Shown: one piece after another, positions 8,397 through 16,136 of the stretch
Numbering within the stretch: position 1 is the stretch's first letter
How the letters are laid out: the number at the start of each line of letters is the position of its first letter
NCBI RefSeq assembly: GCF_009758015.1
Contig: NZ_WSEL01000009.1
Location: 248,001 to 312,000 of the forward strand
DNA length: 64,000 nucleotides
Direction of reading: 5' to 3'
Source of the DNA: Ramlibacter pinisoli
GTDB lineage: Bacteria > Pseudomonadota > Gammaproteobacteria > Burkholderiales > Burkholderiaceae_C
Made by a program: the position numbers and the translations under genes
The notes under the pieces: model-generated
Database searches by the model: none
What the model saw: only the letters and a program-made list of their open reading frames with translations
What the model was told of the DNA's origin: nothing

Positions 8397-9800
8397 ATGA
8401 CCACCCTGTTCGACAAGATCTGGGCCGCCCATGCGGTGGCCCGCAACGAGGCCGGCGACGACCTGGTCTACATCGACCGGCACCTGGTGCAGGAGGTGTC
8501 GAGCCCGCAGGCCTTCGCCAGCATGAAGGCGTCGGGCCATGTCCTGCGTTCGGCCGCCCGCCACATCGCGGTGCAGGACCACAACGTGCCCACCACGGCC
8601 GACCGCCTGACCCACATCGCCAGCCCCGAAAGCGCCGAGCAGATCGCGACCCTGCGCCGCAACACGCAGGCCACCGGCATGCGCCTGCTGGACCTGGACC
8701 ATCCGCTGCAAGGCATCGTGCACGTGATCGCGCCCGAACTGGGCTACGTGCTGCCCGGCAGCACCGTGGTGTGCGGTGATTCGCACAGCGCCACCCTGGG
8801 CGCGCTGGGCGCGCTGGCCTGGGGCATCGGCACCTCGGAAGTCGCCCACGTGATGAGCACCCAGAGCCTGTGGATGCGCAAGCCGCGCACCCTGGGCATC
8901 GAAATCTCGGGCGCGCTGGGCCCCGGGGTCTATGCCAAGGACCTGGCGCTGGCCCTGATCCACCACACCGGCACCAGCGGTGGCGCCGGCTACGGCACCG
9001 AATACGTCGGTCCGACGGTGTCCGGCCTGTCGATGGAAGCCCGGATGACGCTGTGCAACATGACAATCGAAGCCGGCTCGCGCTTCGGCCTGGTGGCGCC
9101 CGACGCGACCACCGTGGCCTACCTGCGCGAGCGGGTGCAGGGCGCGGCGCGCGAGCACTTCGAGCAGGCCGTGCAGGCCTGGGCCGCGCTGCGCACGGAC
9201 GACCCGGCCGACTTCGATCGCCGGGTGGTGTTCGATGCCGCCAGCGTCAGCCCGCGCGTCACCTGGGGCACCATGCCGTCCGACAGCGCGGTCTTCTCCG
9301 GCCGCGTGGGCGACGGCGCCGCGCCGGCCGACGAGGCCGAACGCCGCCGGCTCGAGGCGAGCCTGGCCTACATGGGCCTGCAGTCCGGCCAGGCGCTGTC
9401 CTCCGTGCCGATCGACGTGGTCTTCATCGGCTCCTGCACCAACGGCCGCCTGGAGGACCTGCGCGCCGCGGCGGCCGTGGCCCACGGCCGCCGCGTGGCG
9501 TCCGGGGTGCGCGCCCTCGTGGTGCCCGGCTCGGGCAGCGTCAAGCGCGCCGCCGAAGCCGAAGGCCTGGCCCAGGTCTTCCTGGACGCCGGCTTCGAAT
9601 GGCGCGAACCCGGCTGCTCCATGTGCATCGGGATGAACGGCGACAGCCTGGCCCCGGGCCAGCGCAGCGCGTCCACCTCCAACCGCAATTTCGAGAACCG
9701 CCAGGGCCAGGGGGGCCGCACCCACCTGATGAGCCCTGCCGCCGCGGCCGCCTCCGCCGTGCGCGGCAAGCTGACCGATCCACGGGAGTTCCTGTCATGA
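8397..9800 (+). CDS. LeuC-like aconitase-family hydro-lyase, large subunit
   Basis: A 467-residue iron-sulfur hydro-lyase subunit. The three [4Fe-4S] ligands are Cys347 (in GSCTNGR), Cys407 and Cys410 (CSMC). The substrate-binding motif CGDSHSATLGALGALAWGIG lies near residue 125. I chose ATG 8397 because MTTLFDKIWAAHAV aligns with the usual LeuC N-terminus; TTG 8382, overlapping the previous stop, is the alternative. It overlaps the small-subunit gene by ATGA. No leuA or leuB is nearby and the context is catabolic, so it more likely hydrates or isomerises a substituted maleate/malate than isopropylmalate. Confidence 0.88.
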   Translation: MTTLFDKIWAAHAVARNEAGDDLVYIDRHLVQEVSSPQAFASMKASGHVLRSAARHIAVQDHNVPTTADRLTHIASPESAEQIATLRRNTQATGMRLLDLDHPLQGIVHVIAPELGYVLPGSTVVCGDSHSATLGALGALAWGIGTSEVAHVMSTQSLWMRKPRTLGIEISGALGPGVYAKDLALALIHHTGTSGGAGYGTEYVGPTVSGLSMEARMTLCNMTIEAGSRFGLVAPDATTVAYLRERVQGAAREHFEQAVQAWAALRTDDPADFDRRVVFDAASVSPRVTWGTMPSDSAVFSGRVGDGAAPADEAERRRLEASLAYMGLQSGQALSSVPIDVVFIGSCTNGRLEDLRAAAAVAHGRRVASGVRALVVPGSGSVKRAAEAEGLAQVFLDAGFEWREPGCSMCIGMNGDSLAPGQRSASTSNRNFENRQGQGGRTHLMSPAAAAASAVRGKLTDPREFLS

Positions 9801-10402
9801 AGGCCGTCACCGCCCAGGCGTCGGGCCGCGCCGCCCTGATGCAGCGCGACGACATCGACACCGATGCCATCTTCCCGGGCCGCTTCCTGCGCCTGGTGCA
9901 GCGCGATGGCATGGGTGCCCACCTGTTTGCCGACTGGCGCGCCGAAGGCAGGCCCGAGGTGGCCTTCATGCAGCGCCAGGATCCGCCGCGCCTGCTCGTG
10001 GCTTCGCAGAACTTCGGCTGCGGCTCCTCGCGCGAGCATGCCGTCTGGGCGCTGGCCGACTACGGCGTGCAGGCCGTGCTGGCCCTGTCCTTCGGCGACA
10101 TCTTCCGCAACAACTGCGTCAAGAACGGCGTGGTCGCGGCCGTCGTCGCGCCGGCCGACCATGCCCGGTTGCTGCAGGCCCTGGTCGCCGCGCCCGACGG
10201 GGAGCTGCGGCTGGACGTCGCCACCAGCACGCTGCACCTGTCCGACGGCGGCACGCTGCCGGTGGTCCTGGCAGCAGGCCACGCCGAGCAACTGCTGTCG
10301 TCCGAAGACGAAGTGGACCGCACCCTGCGCCACGAAGCCGCCCTGCGCGCCCATGAAGAGCGCGTGCGACAGCAGCAGCCCTGGCTGGCATCGCTGGGCT
10401 GA
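9797..10402 (+). CDS. LeuD-like hydro-lyase, small subunit
   Basis: A 201-residue swivel-domain subunit that completes the active site of the preceding large subunit. Typical blocks are visible: DIDTDAIFPGRFL near residue 18, the NFGCGSSREHAVWAL loop near 75 that contributes substrate-binding residues, and SFGDIFRNNCVKNGV near 100. Length matches LeuD. The start overlaps the large-subunit stop (ATGA), so 1:1 production is likely. The specificity region YLRL in LeuD reads RFLRLV here, which argues against a plain isopropylmalate isomerase but does not identify the substrate. Confidence 0.87.
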   Translation: MKAVTAQASGRAALMQRDDIDTDAIFPGRFLRLVQRDGMGAHLFADWRAEGRPEVAFMQRQDPPRLLVASQNFGCGSSREHAVWALADYGVQAVLALSFGDIFRNNCVKNGVVAAVVAPADHARLLQALVAAPDGELRLDVATSTLHLSDGGTLPVVLAAGHAEQLLSSEDEVDRTLRHEAALRAHEERVRQQQPWLASLG

Positions 10403-10435
10403 CCCCTTCTTTCCACCCCACCAGACATCCGAACC

Positions 10436-11299
10436 ATGGCCAATCCCATCCTCCGCCAGAAACTCGCCGCCGGCGAGTTCCTCGTCATCCCCGGCGTGCA
10501 CGACATGATCGCCGCCGTCATGACCAACAAGGTCGGCTTCGACATCATCTACGGCACCGGCTACTGGCTCACCGCCTCCAGCCTGGGCCTGCCCGATGCC
10601 GGGATCGCCACCTACACCCAGATGGTGGACCGCATGCGCACGGTGGCGCGCACCAGCAATGCGGCCCTCATCGCCGATGCCGACACCGGCTACGGCGGCC
10701 TGCTGAATGTGCACCACACGGTCCGCGGCTACGAGGAAGCCGGCGTCACCGCCATCCAGATCGAGGACCAGGAGTTCCCCAAGAAGTGCGGCCACACGCC
10801 GTTCAAGCGCTGCGTGCCGACGCAGGACATGGTGGACAAGATCAAGGTGGCCGTCGAGGCCCGCGAGGACAAGGAGAATTTCCTGATCATCGCCCGCACC
10901 GATGCCCGCGCCGGGCTGGGGGTGGACGAGGCGATGCGCCGGATGGAGGCCTACGACAAGGCCGGCGCCGACATCCTGTTCTTCGAGGCACCGCAGTCCG
11001 AGGAGGAGATGCGGCGCGCCTGCGAGGCTTTCGACAAGCCGATGCTGGCCAACATGGCCGACGGCGGCAAGACGCCGATCCTGCCGGCCAAGGTGCTGGA
11101 GGAGATCGGCTATGCCCTGGCGATCTATCCGTCGATGACCAGCCTGGTGGCCGCCGCCGCCATGGAAAAGGCGCTGCGCACGCTCAAGGAGCAGGGCGTG
11201 AGCCAGACGCCGGGCATCGACATGTTCGACTTCGGCGAGTTCTGCAAGCTGATCGGCTTCGAACAGGTGTGGGACTTCGAGAAGCGCTGGGCCCGTTGA
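10436..11299 (+). CDS. isocitrate lyase/PEP mutase-superfamily C-C lyase (dimethylmalate/methylisocitrate lyase-like)
   Basis: A 287-residue TIM-barrel lyase. It carries the isocitrate-lyase signature KKCGH with the catalytic Cys at residue 118, a DADTGYGG Mg-binding segment near 82, and RTDAR near 157. The catalytic Cys separates true lyases from phosphonopyruvate mutase/hydrolase members. Lyases of this size (PrpB, dimethylmalate lyase) cleave 2-hydroxy-dicarboxylates to a keto acid plus a second acid. Following a LeuCD-like hydro-lyase it forms the hydratase-plus-lyase pair known from dimethylmaleate degradation in nicotinate fermentation. It ends in TGATG, overlapping the next gene by one base. 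Confidence 0.87.
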   Translation: MANPILRQKLAAGEFLVIPGVHDMIAAVMTNKVGFDIIYGTGYWLTASSLGLPDAGIATYTQMVDRMRTVARTSNAALIADADTGYGGLLNVHHTVRGYEEAGVTAIQIEDQEFPKKCGHTPFKRCVPTQDMVDKIKVAVEAREDKENFLIIARTDARAGLGVDEAMRRMEAYDKAGADILFFEAPQSEEEMRRACEAFDKPMLANMADGGKTPILPAKVLEEIGYALAIYPSMTSLVAAAAMEKALRTLKEQGVSQTPGIDMFDFGEFCKLIGFEQVWDFEKRWAR

Positions 11300-12285
11300 T
11301 GATCCGCAACCACACTTCCCTCATTCGCAAGATGCGCACGCACTCCCTTGCCCTGGCGGGCCTGCTCGCCCTCGCCACGACGGCCCAGGCCCAGACGGCC
11401 TGGAAGCCCACCCGCCCCGTCACCATCGTCGTGCCCTACGTGGCGGGCGGCGGCACCGACGCGACGGCGCGGGCCACGGCCAAGCTGCTCGGTGAGCTCT
11501 GGGGCCAGCCGGTCGTGGTGGAGAACATGCCCGGCGCCGACGGCCTGATCGGCGGACGGCGGGTGGTCGACGCCCGTGCCGACGGCCATACCCTGCTGCT
11601 GCAGACGCCAGCCATCGTGCTGACCAAGCACGCGCCGTCCTTCAAGGGCCCCGATCCGCTGGCCCAGCTCAAGCCGGTGACCAACATCGCGCAGTCGCCC
11701 GGCGTCATCGTGGCCAATGCCAATATCCCGGCCACCACGTTGCCGGAACTGATCGCGTACTGCAAGACCGCGCCCACGCCCTGTTCCATGGGCACCGGCG
11801 AGAACGTGGCCAAGCTGTTCGGACGGCAACTGCAGGCCGAGGCACTGCCCAACCTGATCGTCGTCAACTACAAGGGCACGGCGGCCATCATCACCGACAT
11901 GATCGCCAACAACGTGAACTTCGCCGTCACCGGCATCACGTCCGCGCTGCCGCACCAGAAGGCCGGCACGCTGAAGATCGTCGCCAGCCAGGGCGCCATC
12001 CGCGCTCCCGCGGCGCCGGAGGTGCGCACGGTGATCGAAACCGGCCTGCCGCAGTACGAGTACACGACCTGGTTCGGCCTGTTCGCGCCCAAGGACACGC
12101 CACCGGCGGTGGCCCAGGCCATCTACGCCGCGGTGAAGGACGTGATGCGCAATCCCGAACTGCAGAAGTCGATTGCTGCCGCCGGCGCGATCCCGCTGGT
12201 GAACACGCCGGAGGAATTCGCCGCCCAGGTGCGCAAGGAAGACGAGCGCTTCACCGGCCTGGCCAAGCGCTTTCCGCTGGATTAG
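11299..12285 (+). CDS. TctC/Bug-family periplasmic solute receptor
   Basis: The third receptor of the operon, 328 residues from the ATG at 11299 that overlaps the lyase stop by one base. ATG 11332 is an alternative start giving a shorter signal peptide (MRTHSLALAGLLALATTAQA). Family blocks include TIVVPYVAGGGTDATARAT and ENMPGADGLIGG. It lacks the usual PDGYTLL, having ADGHTLL in its place. It closes the operon; no terminator-like hairpin is obvious after 12285. Confidence 0.9.
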   Translation: MIRNHTSLIRKMRTHSLALAGLLALATTAQAQTAWKPTRPVTIVVPYVAGGGTDATARATAKLLGELWGQPVVVENMPGADGLIGGRRVVDARADGHTLLLQTPAIVLTKHAPSFKGPDPLAQLKPVTNIAQSPGVIVANANIPATTLPELIAYCKTAPTPCSMGTGENVAKLFGRQLQAEALPNLIVVNYKGTAAIITDMIANNVNFAVTGITSALPHQKAGTLKIVASQGAIRAPAAPEVRTVIETGLPQYEYTTWFGLFAPKDTPPAVAQAIYAAVKDVMRNPELQKSIAAAGAIPLVNTPEEFAAQVRKEDERFTGLAKRFPLD

Positions 12286-12402
12286 CGGAGCGGCTCAGCC
12301 TGCTGCGACTGGGGCGGCATGCCATGGGTGTGGCGCGCCCGTGCGGCAGGTGATTGCAGCGGAACGTTTCCGGACACAGGCGCCGCTGAATGGGGCGACA
12401 CT

Positions 12403-12741
12403 ATGCGCATGGAAGCGACACCTGCTGCGACCCGACTGCCCAACGGCGATCTGCTCATTCCGGCGGCCACGGCGCTGTTGCTCAGGGACGTGCTGCAAGG
12501 ACTGCAGGACGACCTGGTGGCACTGCACGGCAAGGCGATCGCCGAGCCTGGCGAGCTCGAGTCCGCCGACCAGACGGCCCATCGCCAGCAGGCCGTCGAA
12601 AGTCTCTCCGCCGCGGCTGGGGTGAAGGCTCCGACAGTCGAGATGCGCCAGATGCCCGACGTTCATTCGCTCGCGAACAGCACCAGGCCGGTCGAGCGCC
12701 TGAGCGCACTGAGGTCACTGCTCTTCGGCGACCCCGGGTGA
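12403..12741 (+). CDS. hypothetical protein
   Basis: A 112-residue product not recognised by me. It is predicted soluble and mostly helical, with a leucine-rich segment (ALLLRDVLQGLQDDL, near residues 24-38) and no signal peptide. ATG 12403 and ATG 12409 are both possible starts; neither has a strong Shine-Dalgarno. Codon use matches the neighbours. It lies 118 bases after the receptor gene and could be an independent unit. Evidence for expression is only the open frame and its composition. Confidence 0.4.
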   Translation: MRMEATPAATRLPNGDLLIPAATALLLRDVLQGLQDDLVALHGKAIAEPGELESADQTAHRQQAVESLSAAAGVKAPTVEMRQMPDVHSLANSTRPVERLSALRSLLFGDPG

Positions 12742-12814
12742 GCACCAGGCCAGTCGCAGCGGCGCCCCGCGCGTAGCGATCCGGCGAACGGCTGGGGAAC
12801 TCCCGTCCGCCTGC

Positions 12815-13036
12815 TCAATGCAGGAGAGCCCCACCGGGCACGACGAACACGTGATCGGTCCCGGACCGCACGATCATCACGTCGGCCTTCGCCTCCATGG
12901 ACCGCAGCGACACCTTCCAGCGTCCGCCCAGGAGTTTCTCCAGGGATACCACCCGGTACAGCTGGGAGTCATTGGGCAGCTGCAGGATGTCCGTCGTGCT
13001 CAGCTTGTGGACGGCCCGCAGTGCGGTCGCTTTCAT
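12815..13036 (-). CDS. small hypothetical protein
   Basis: A 73-residue minus-strand product with a mixed alpha/beta composition (KLSTTDILQLPNDSQLYRVV near residue 11, DVMIVRSGTDHVFVVPGG near the end). No signal peptide or membrane segment is visible and I do not recognise a family. The composition is protein-like and unlike a shadow frame, since nothing credible is encoded opposite it. It converges with the hypothetical gene ending at 12741. Confidence 0.5.
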   Translation of the reverse strand: MKATALRAVHKLSTTDILQLPNDSQLYRVVSLEKLLGGRWKVSLRSMEAKADVMIVRSGTDHVFVVPGGALLH

Positions 13037-13347
13037 CCGGGAATTCCCCGCCGCTCACGGCCCACACGCCCGATGCGATCGTCCGACAGGTAGGGCCTCA
13101 AGGCATCGGCCCCTTCCCCCGACCTTTCCCCGGCTCGACGCTTCTGGTCCCCGGACGTGTCGTGCTCGGCTCGTCGGGGTACCTCGGCGGGCGGTTGTGG
13201 GACTTTAGGGTGCGGCTTCATGTGAAGACCTCCTGACGCATCATGCGCCCGCGCGGTCGGAATCCTCCTGAATCGGAAAGGATTCTGGAGCGCGCAGCGT
13301 GAGCGGGTGGTGGCGCTCGCCCCTGGCATGGGGGGCGCAGGTCAGTT
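13037..13347. other. intergenic region before the tRNA
   Basis: These 311 bases hold no convincing gene. They would contain the 5' region of the small minus-strand gene ending at 12815 and the trailer of the minus-strand tRNA-Arg. I see no clear promoter or terminator; an AT-richer patch (GGAAAGGATTCTGG) lies near 13275. Confidence 0.5.
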
Positions 13348-13424
13348 TGGCCTGCCCGGAGGGACTCGAACCCCCGACCTGCTGCTTAGAAGGCAGCTGC
13401 TCTATCCGGTTGAGCTACGGGCAG
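13348..13424 (-). tRNA. tRNA-Arg (anticodon UCU)
   Basis: A complete 77-base tRNA gene with encoded CCA. On the minus strand the acceptor stem CTGCCCG/CGGGCAG pairs perfectly, followed by D arm GCTC..GAGC, anticodon stem GCTGC/GCAGC with loop CTTCTAA (anticodon TCT), and T arm GGGGG-TTCGAGT-CCCTC. The discriminator is G. It reads codons AGA and AGG, which are rare in this GC-rich genome. A decayed copy lies at 517-588 in the same orientation. Confidence 0.97.
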
Positions 13425-13490
13425 CCTGGACGACGGGGCGCATTCTCGCACCGCCACGCCGCGCCAGGCTGCAGCGCCTTCAAGAGGACG

Positions 13491-13685
13491 TCAGAACCGG
13501 TGCAGGATGGCCAGCGCCAGGCCCGTCCAGCACAGGACCGAGGCCGCGCCACCGAGCCAGAAGCCGGGGCTTGCCAGGAGGTTGGGATCTTCGGACCCGG
13601 ACGCGGCGTGCGCCGGCAAGACGGGCGCACCGGGTTCGACCTGGGGGAACGGCTGGGCGTGGCGTTCGGCGGGCGGTGCGTACAT
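13491..13685 (-). CDS. small membrane protein, hypothetical
   Basis: A possible 64-residue protein starting MYAPPAERH. It has a proline-rich N-terminal half and a single C-terminal hydrophobic segment (FWLGGAASVLCWTGLALAIL, residues 42-61), ending HRF. The tail-anchored layout is protein-like, but the ribosome-binding site is weak and the family is unknown to me. It lies 66 bases upstream of the tRNA gene on the same strand. Confidence 0.4.
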   Translation of the reverse strand: MYAPPAERHAQPFPQVEPGAPVLPAHAASGSEDPNLLASPGFWLGGAASVLCWTGLALAILHRF

Positions 13686-13843
13686 TCGGCGATCCAGAGG
13701 GAGTCGTGGGGACAGCTTAGGAGCGGCCCCATGCTCAGCCTTAGGGCGTTCGACTAAGGCCACCCAGGGGGATTTCCGATCCGGTCGCGATCTGGACGGT
13801 CGAGTCGCCCCGGTACACTGTGCCGCCCAGGATCGCCCCGCCC

Positions 13844-14938
13844 ATGCCCGCGTCGCCCCCCGACGACCTGCCCGCCATCCAGCTGCTCTGCGTCGAGGAC
13901 AACCCCGACGACGTGGAACTGCTGGCGCTGGCGCTGGAGCGGGCCAACCCGCGGGCGCGCTACGTGCTGCATCGGGTCGACGACGCCACGGCGTTCGCAC
14001 AGGCCCTCAAGCGGGACTTCGACGCCATCCTGTGCGACTTCAACATGCCGCGGTTCTCGCCGTATGCCGCACTGCAGATCCTGGTGGCGCGCCGCTGCTC
14101 CACGCCGCTGGTGGTGGTCACGCGCGCCATCGGCGAGGAAGCGGCGGTGCACGTGCTGCGCTGTGGCGCCAAGGACTACGTCACCAAGGACAAGCTGGGC
14201 ACCCTGCCCCAGATCATCGACCGCATCATGTCCGAGCGGCGCCGCAGCGCTGAGCAGGAACGCATGGCGCGCGAGCTGGAGACGGCCTACCGGCGGCTGA
14301 AGAAGCTCTCCGCCCGGGTGGTCGCCGCGCAGGAGCGCGAACGCACCCTCATCTCTCGCGAGCTGCACGACCAGCTGGGGCAGACCCTCACCGGCATGGT
14401 CATCCACCTGCATGCCGCCCAGCGCGCCGCCGACCCCCAGGCGGCGCAGCGCCACACCGCCACAGCGATGGAGATGGCGCAGGGCGCCGTGCAGCAGGTC
14501 AAGACATTGTCGTTCTCGCTGCGTCCCACCCAACTCGACCTGCTCGGACTGGTGGCTGCCATCGACGGCGCCGTCCAGCGCATGGCCGAACCGGCCGGGC
14601 TCGCCTGGAAGGTCATCGCCCGCGGCCGCGAGCCGGCCGAGCGCGACGAGCGCGCCTTTGTCGCCATCCGGCTGGTGCAGGAGGCGCTGGCCAACACGGT
14701 GCGTCACAGCCGCGCCAGCCGCATCCTGGTGCGCATCCGGTTCACGGCCGACGACCGCATCGGCGTGCTGGTGCTGGACGACGGCGTCGGCTTCGACAAG
14801 GCGGCCATCCTGGGCGGCCAGCCGGGCGAGCACAACGTCGGCCTGCACGGCATGTTCGAGCGCGTGGAGCTGGTCGGCGGCCGGCTGCACCTGCGCACCC
14901 GGCCCGGCGCCGGCGTCTCCCTCCGCGCGGTGCTCTGA
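13844..14938 (+). CDS. response regulator receiver fused to a NarL-type histidine kinase
   Basis: A 364-residue soluble signalling protein with an inverted domain order: an N-terminal receiver domain (residues ~8-130, phospho-acceptor Asp65 in DAILCDFNMP, conserved Thr and Lys in VTRAIG and YVTKDKLG), a short coiled linker, then a HisKA_3 dimerisation domain with the phospho-accepting His175 in SRELHDQLGQ, and a C-terminal HATPase with DDGVGFD. ATG 13844 follows CAGGAT; an in-frame GTG at 13820 is possible. It has no membrane segment, so it is likely controlled by phosphorylation of its own receiver from another kinase. No output regulator is adjacent. Confidence 0.87.
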   Translation: MPASPPDDLPAIQLLCVEDNPDDVELLALALERANPRARYVLHRVDDATAFAQALKRDFDAILCDFNMPRFSPYAALQILVARRCSTPLVVVTRAIGEEAAVHVLRCGAKDYVTKDKLGTLPQIIDRIMSERRRSAEQERMARELETAYRRLKKLSARVVAAQERERTLISRELHDQLGQTLTGMVIHLHAAQRAADPQAAQRHTATAMEMAQGAVQQVKTLSFSLRPTQLDLLGLVAAIDGAVQRMAEPAGLAWKVIARGREPAERDERAFVAIRLVQEALANTVRHSRASRILVRIRFTADDRIGVLVLDDGVGFDKAAILGGQPGEHNVGLHGMFERVELVGGRLHLRTRPGAGVSLRAVL

Positions 14939-14984
14939 ACGGGGCGGGATGTCCGCTCCCGCTTGCGCCCGCCCTCAGGGCAGC

Positions 14985-15173
14985 TCAGGCATTGGGCAGG
15001 GGCGAATCGAACTGGGTCGGGTCGAACCAGGGTTCCTGCTGCTCGAAGTCGGTCTCGCGGAACGGCTCGGCGATCTGCGTCCAGCGCGCTGCCAGCAGGC
15101 CGATCACGCCACGGCTGCGGGGAGCCTCGCCGTTGCCACGGTGGGGGATGGTTGCGGGGATGTCGTCGGTCAC
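14985..15173 (-). CDS. small hypothetical protein with strong ribosome-binding site
   Basis: A 62-residue acidic protein starting at GTG, preceded by a perfect AGGAGG six bases upstream (complement of 15181-15186). It has no signal peptide or membrane segment; its C-terminal half is rich in aromatic and acidic residues (FEQQEPWFDPTQFD). I do not recognise a family. The Shine-Dalgarno makes translation likely despite the small size. It converges with the preceding kinase gene. Confidence 0.6.
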   Translation of the reverse strand: MTDDIPATIPHRGNGEAPRSRGVIGLLAARWTQIAEPFRETDFEQQEPWFDPTQFDSPLPNA

Positions 15174-15371
15174 GGTGTGCCTCCTGGCTCAGGTATACGA
15201 ATGGTGCGCCGGTCGGGCCAGCGCGGCTGTAGGACGGCGGCATCTCGTACTGGCGCGGCCGGGCCAGGGTGCAACGCGAACCGCTGGCCTGTCCTACGCA
15301 TGCGGTAGGCAGCCGCCCGCAGCGCCGGCGCACGCCCTTGCCTAATTTGATGGGTTGCAAGGAGGTTTGCC

Positions 15372-15941
15372 ATGAACGATGCCCCCCCCGACCTGCACGG
15401 CCTGTCGGTCGCGATCCTGGCGGTCGACGGCTTCGAACAGGTGGAAATGACCGAGCCGCGCAAGGCGCTGGAAGCCGCCGGCGCCCGCACCACCCTGGTC
15501 TCGATGAATCCCGGCCAGGTGCGTGGCTTCCACCATGACAAACCGGCGGACACCTTCGAGGTGCAGCTCACACTTGAGAAGGCCGACCCGCAGGCGTTCG
15601 ACGCGGTGCTGCTGCCCGGCGGCGTGATGAACGCCGACCACCTGCGCCTGAGCCACTCCGCGCAACGCTTCGTGCAGGGCATGCAGCGGGGCCGCAAGCC
15701 CTTTGCCTTCATCTGCCACGCGCCCTGGCTGCTGGTCTCGGCCGGCCTCGTGAAGGGCCGCACGCTCACCAGCTGGCCCTCGCTGCAGGATGACGTGCGC
15801 AACGCCGGCGCGACCTGGGTCGACCGCGAGGTGGTGCACGACGGCAACTGGGTGTCCAGCCGCAAGCCGGCCGACATCCCCGTGTTCAACGCGGCGATGC
15901 TGGACCTGTTCGCGAAACAGAGGGTGGCCACGGCGCACTGA
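15372..15941 (+). CDS. DJ-1/PfpI-family protein (type 1 glutamine amidotransferase-like)
   Basis: A 189-residue protein of the DJ-1/PfpI superfamily. The nucleophile elbow reads FICHAPW with Cys115, followed by the LLVSAGLVKGRTLTSWPS segment typical of stress proteins such as YhbO/PfpI. A Glu near residue 25 (VEMTEPRKAL) corresponds to the acidic partner of the active Cys. ATG 15372 has AAGGAGGT at 15359-15366. Such proteins act in cytoplasmic stress defence, proposed as glyoxalase, deglycase or protease; the sequence cannot choose. It is monocistronic and followed by a strong terminator. Confidence 0.87.
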   Translation: MNDAPPDLHGLSVAILAVDGFEQVEMTEPRKALEAAGARTTLVSMNPGQVRGFHHDKPADTFEVQLTLEKADPQAFDAVLLPGGVMNADHLRLSHSAQRFVQGMQRGRKPFAFICHAPWLLVSAGLVKGRTLTSWPSLQDDVRNAGATWVDREVVHDGNWVSSRKPADIPVFNAAMLDLFAKQRVATAH

Positions 15942-15947
15942 TCTCCG

Positions 15948-15981
15948 AAAAAAAGATGCCAGCCCTGAACTAGCGGCTGGC
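15948..15981 (-). terminator. rho-independent terminator (minus strand)
   Basis: GCCAGCC (15958-15964) pairs with GGCTGGC (15975-15981) around a 10-base loop, and on the minus strand the stem is followed by ATC and seven T (complement of 15948-15954). It serves the minus-strand GH8 gene that ends at 16137. Confidence 0.8.
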
Positions 15982-16020
15982 AAAAATTCAAGTTTCTTCA
16001 ACAGGACGCACGACCAAGTC

Positions 16021-16060
16021 GGGGTCCGCCCGGGGCGCCGCCCCAGGCGGGCCCCTTTTT
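16021..16060 (+). terminator. rho-independent terminator (plus strand)
   Basis: A long GC hairpin (GGGGTCCGCCCGGGGC paired with GCCCCAGGCGGGCCCC, one bulge and one G-T pair) is followed directly by TTTTT on the plus strand. It ends the DJ-1/PfpI transcript. The minus-strand transcript of the facing gene must pass through it before reaching its own terminator at 15948-15981. Confidence 0.8.
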
Positions 16061-16136
16061 CTGCTTCCGGATCCGGAGCGGTCCGGGTTCGATCAACCGT
16101 GCATGTCGACACCGCGCGGCGGTGCCGACGGGGACG

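Noticed and set aside
8397..10402. LeuC/LeuD as leucine-biosynthesis genes
   Set aside because: No leuA or leuB nearby; they sit in a LacI-controlled operon with catabolic enzymes and receptors. Retained only as family names.
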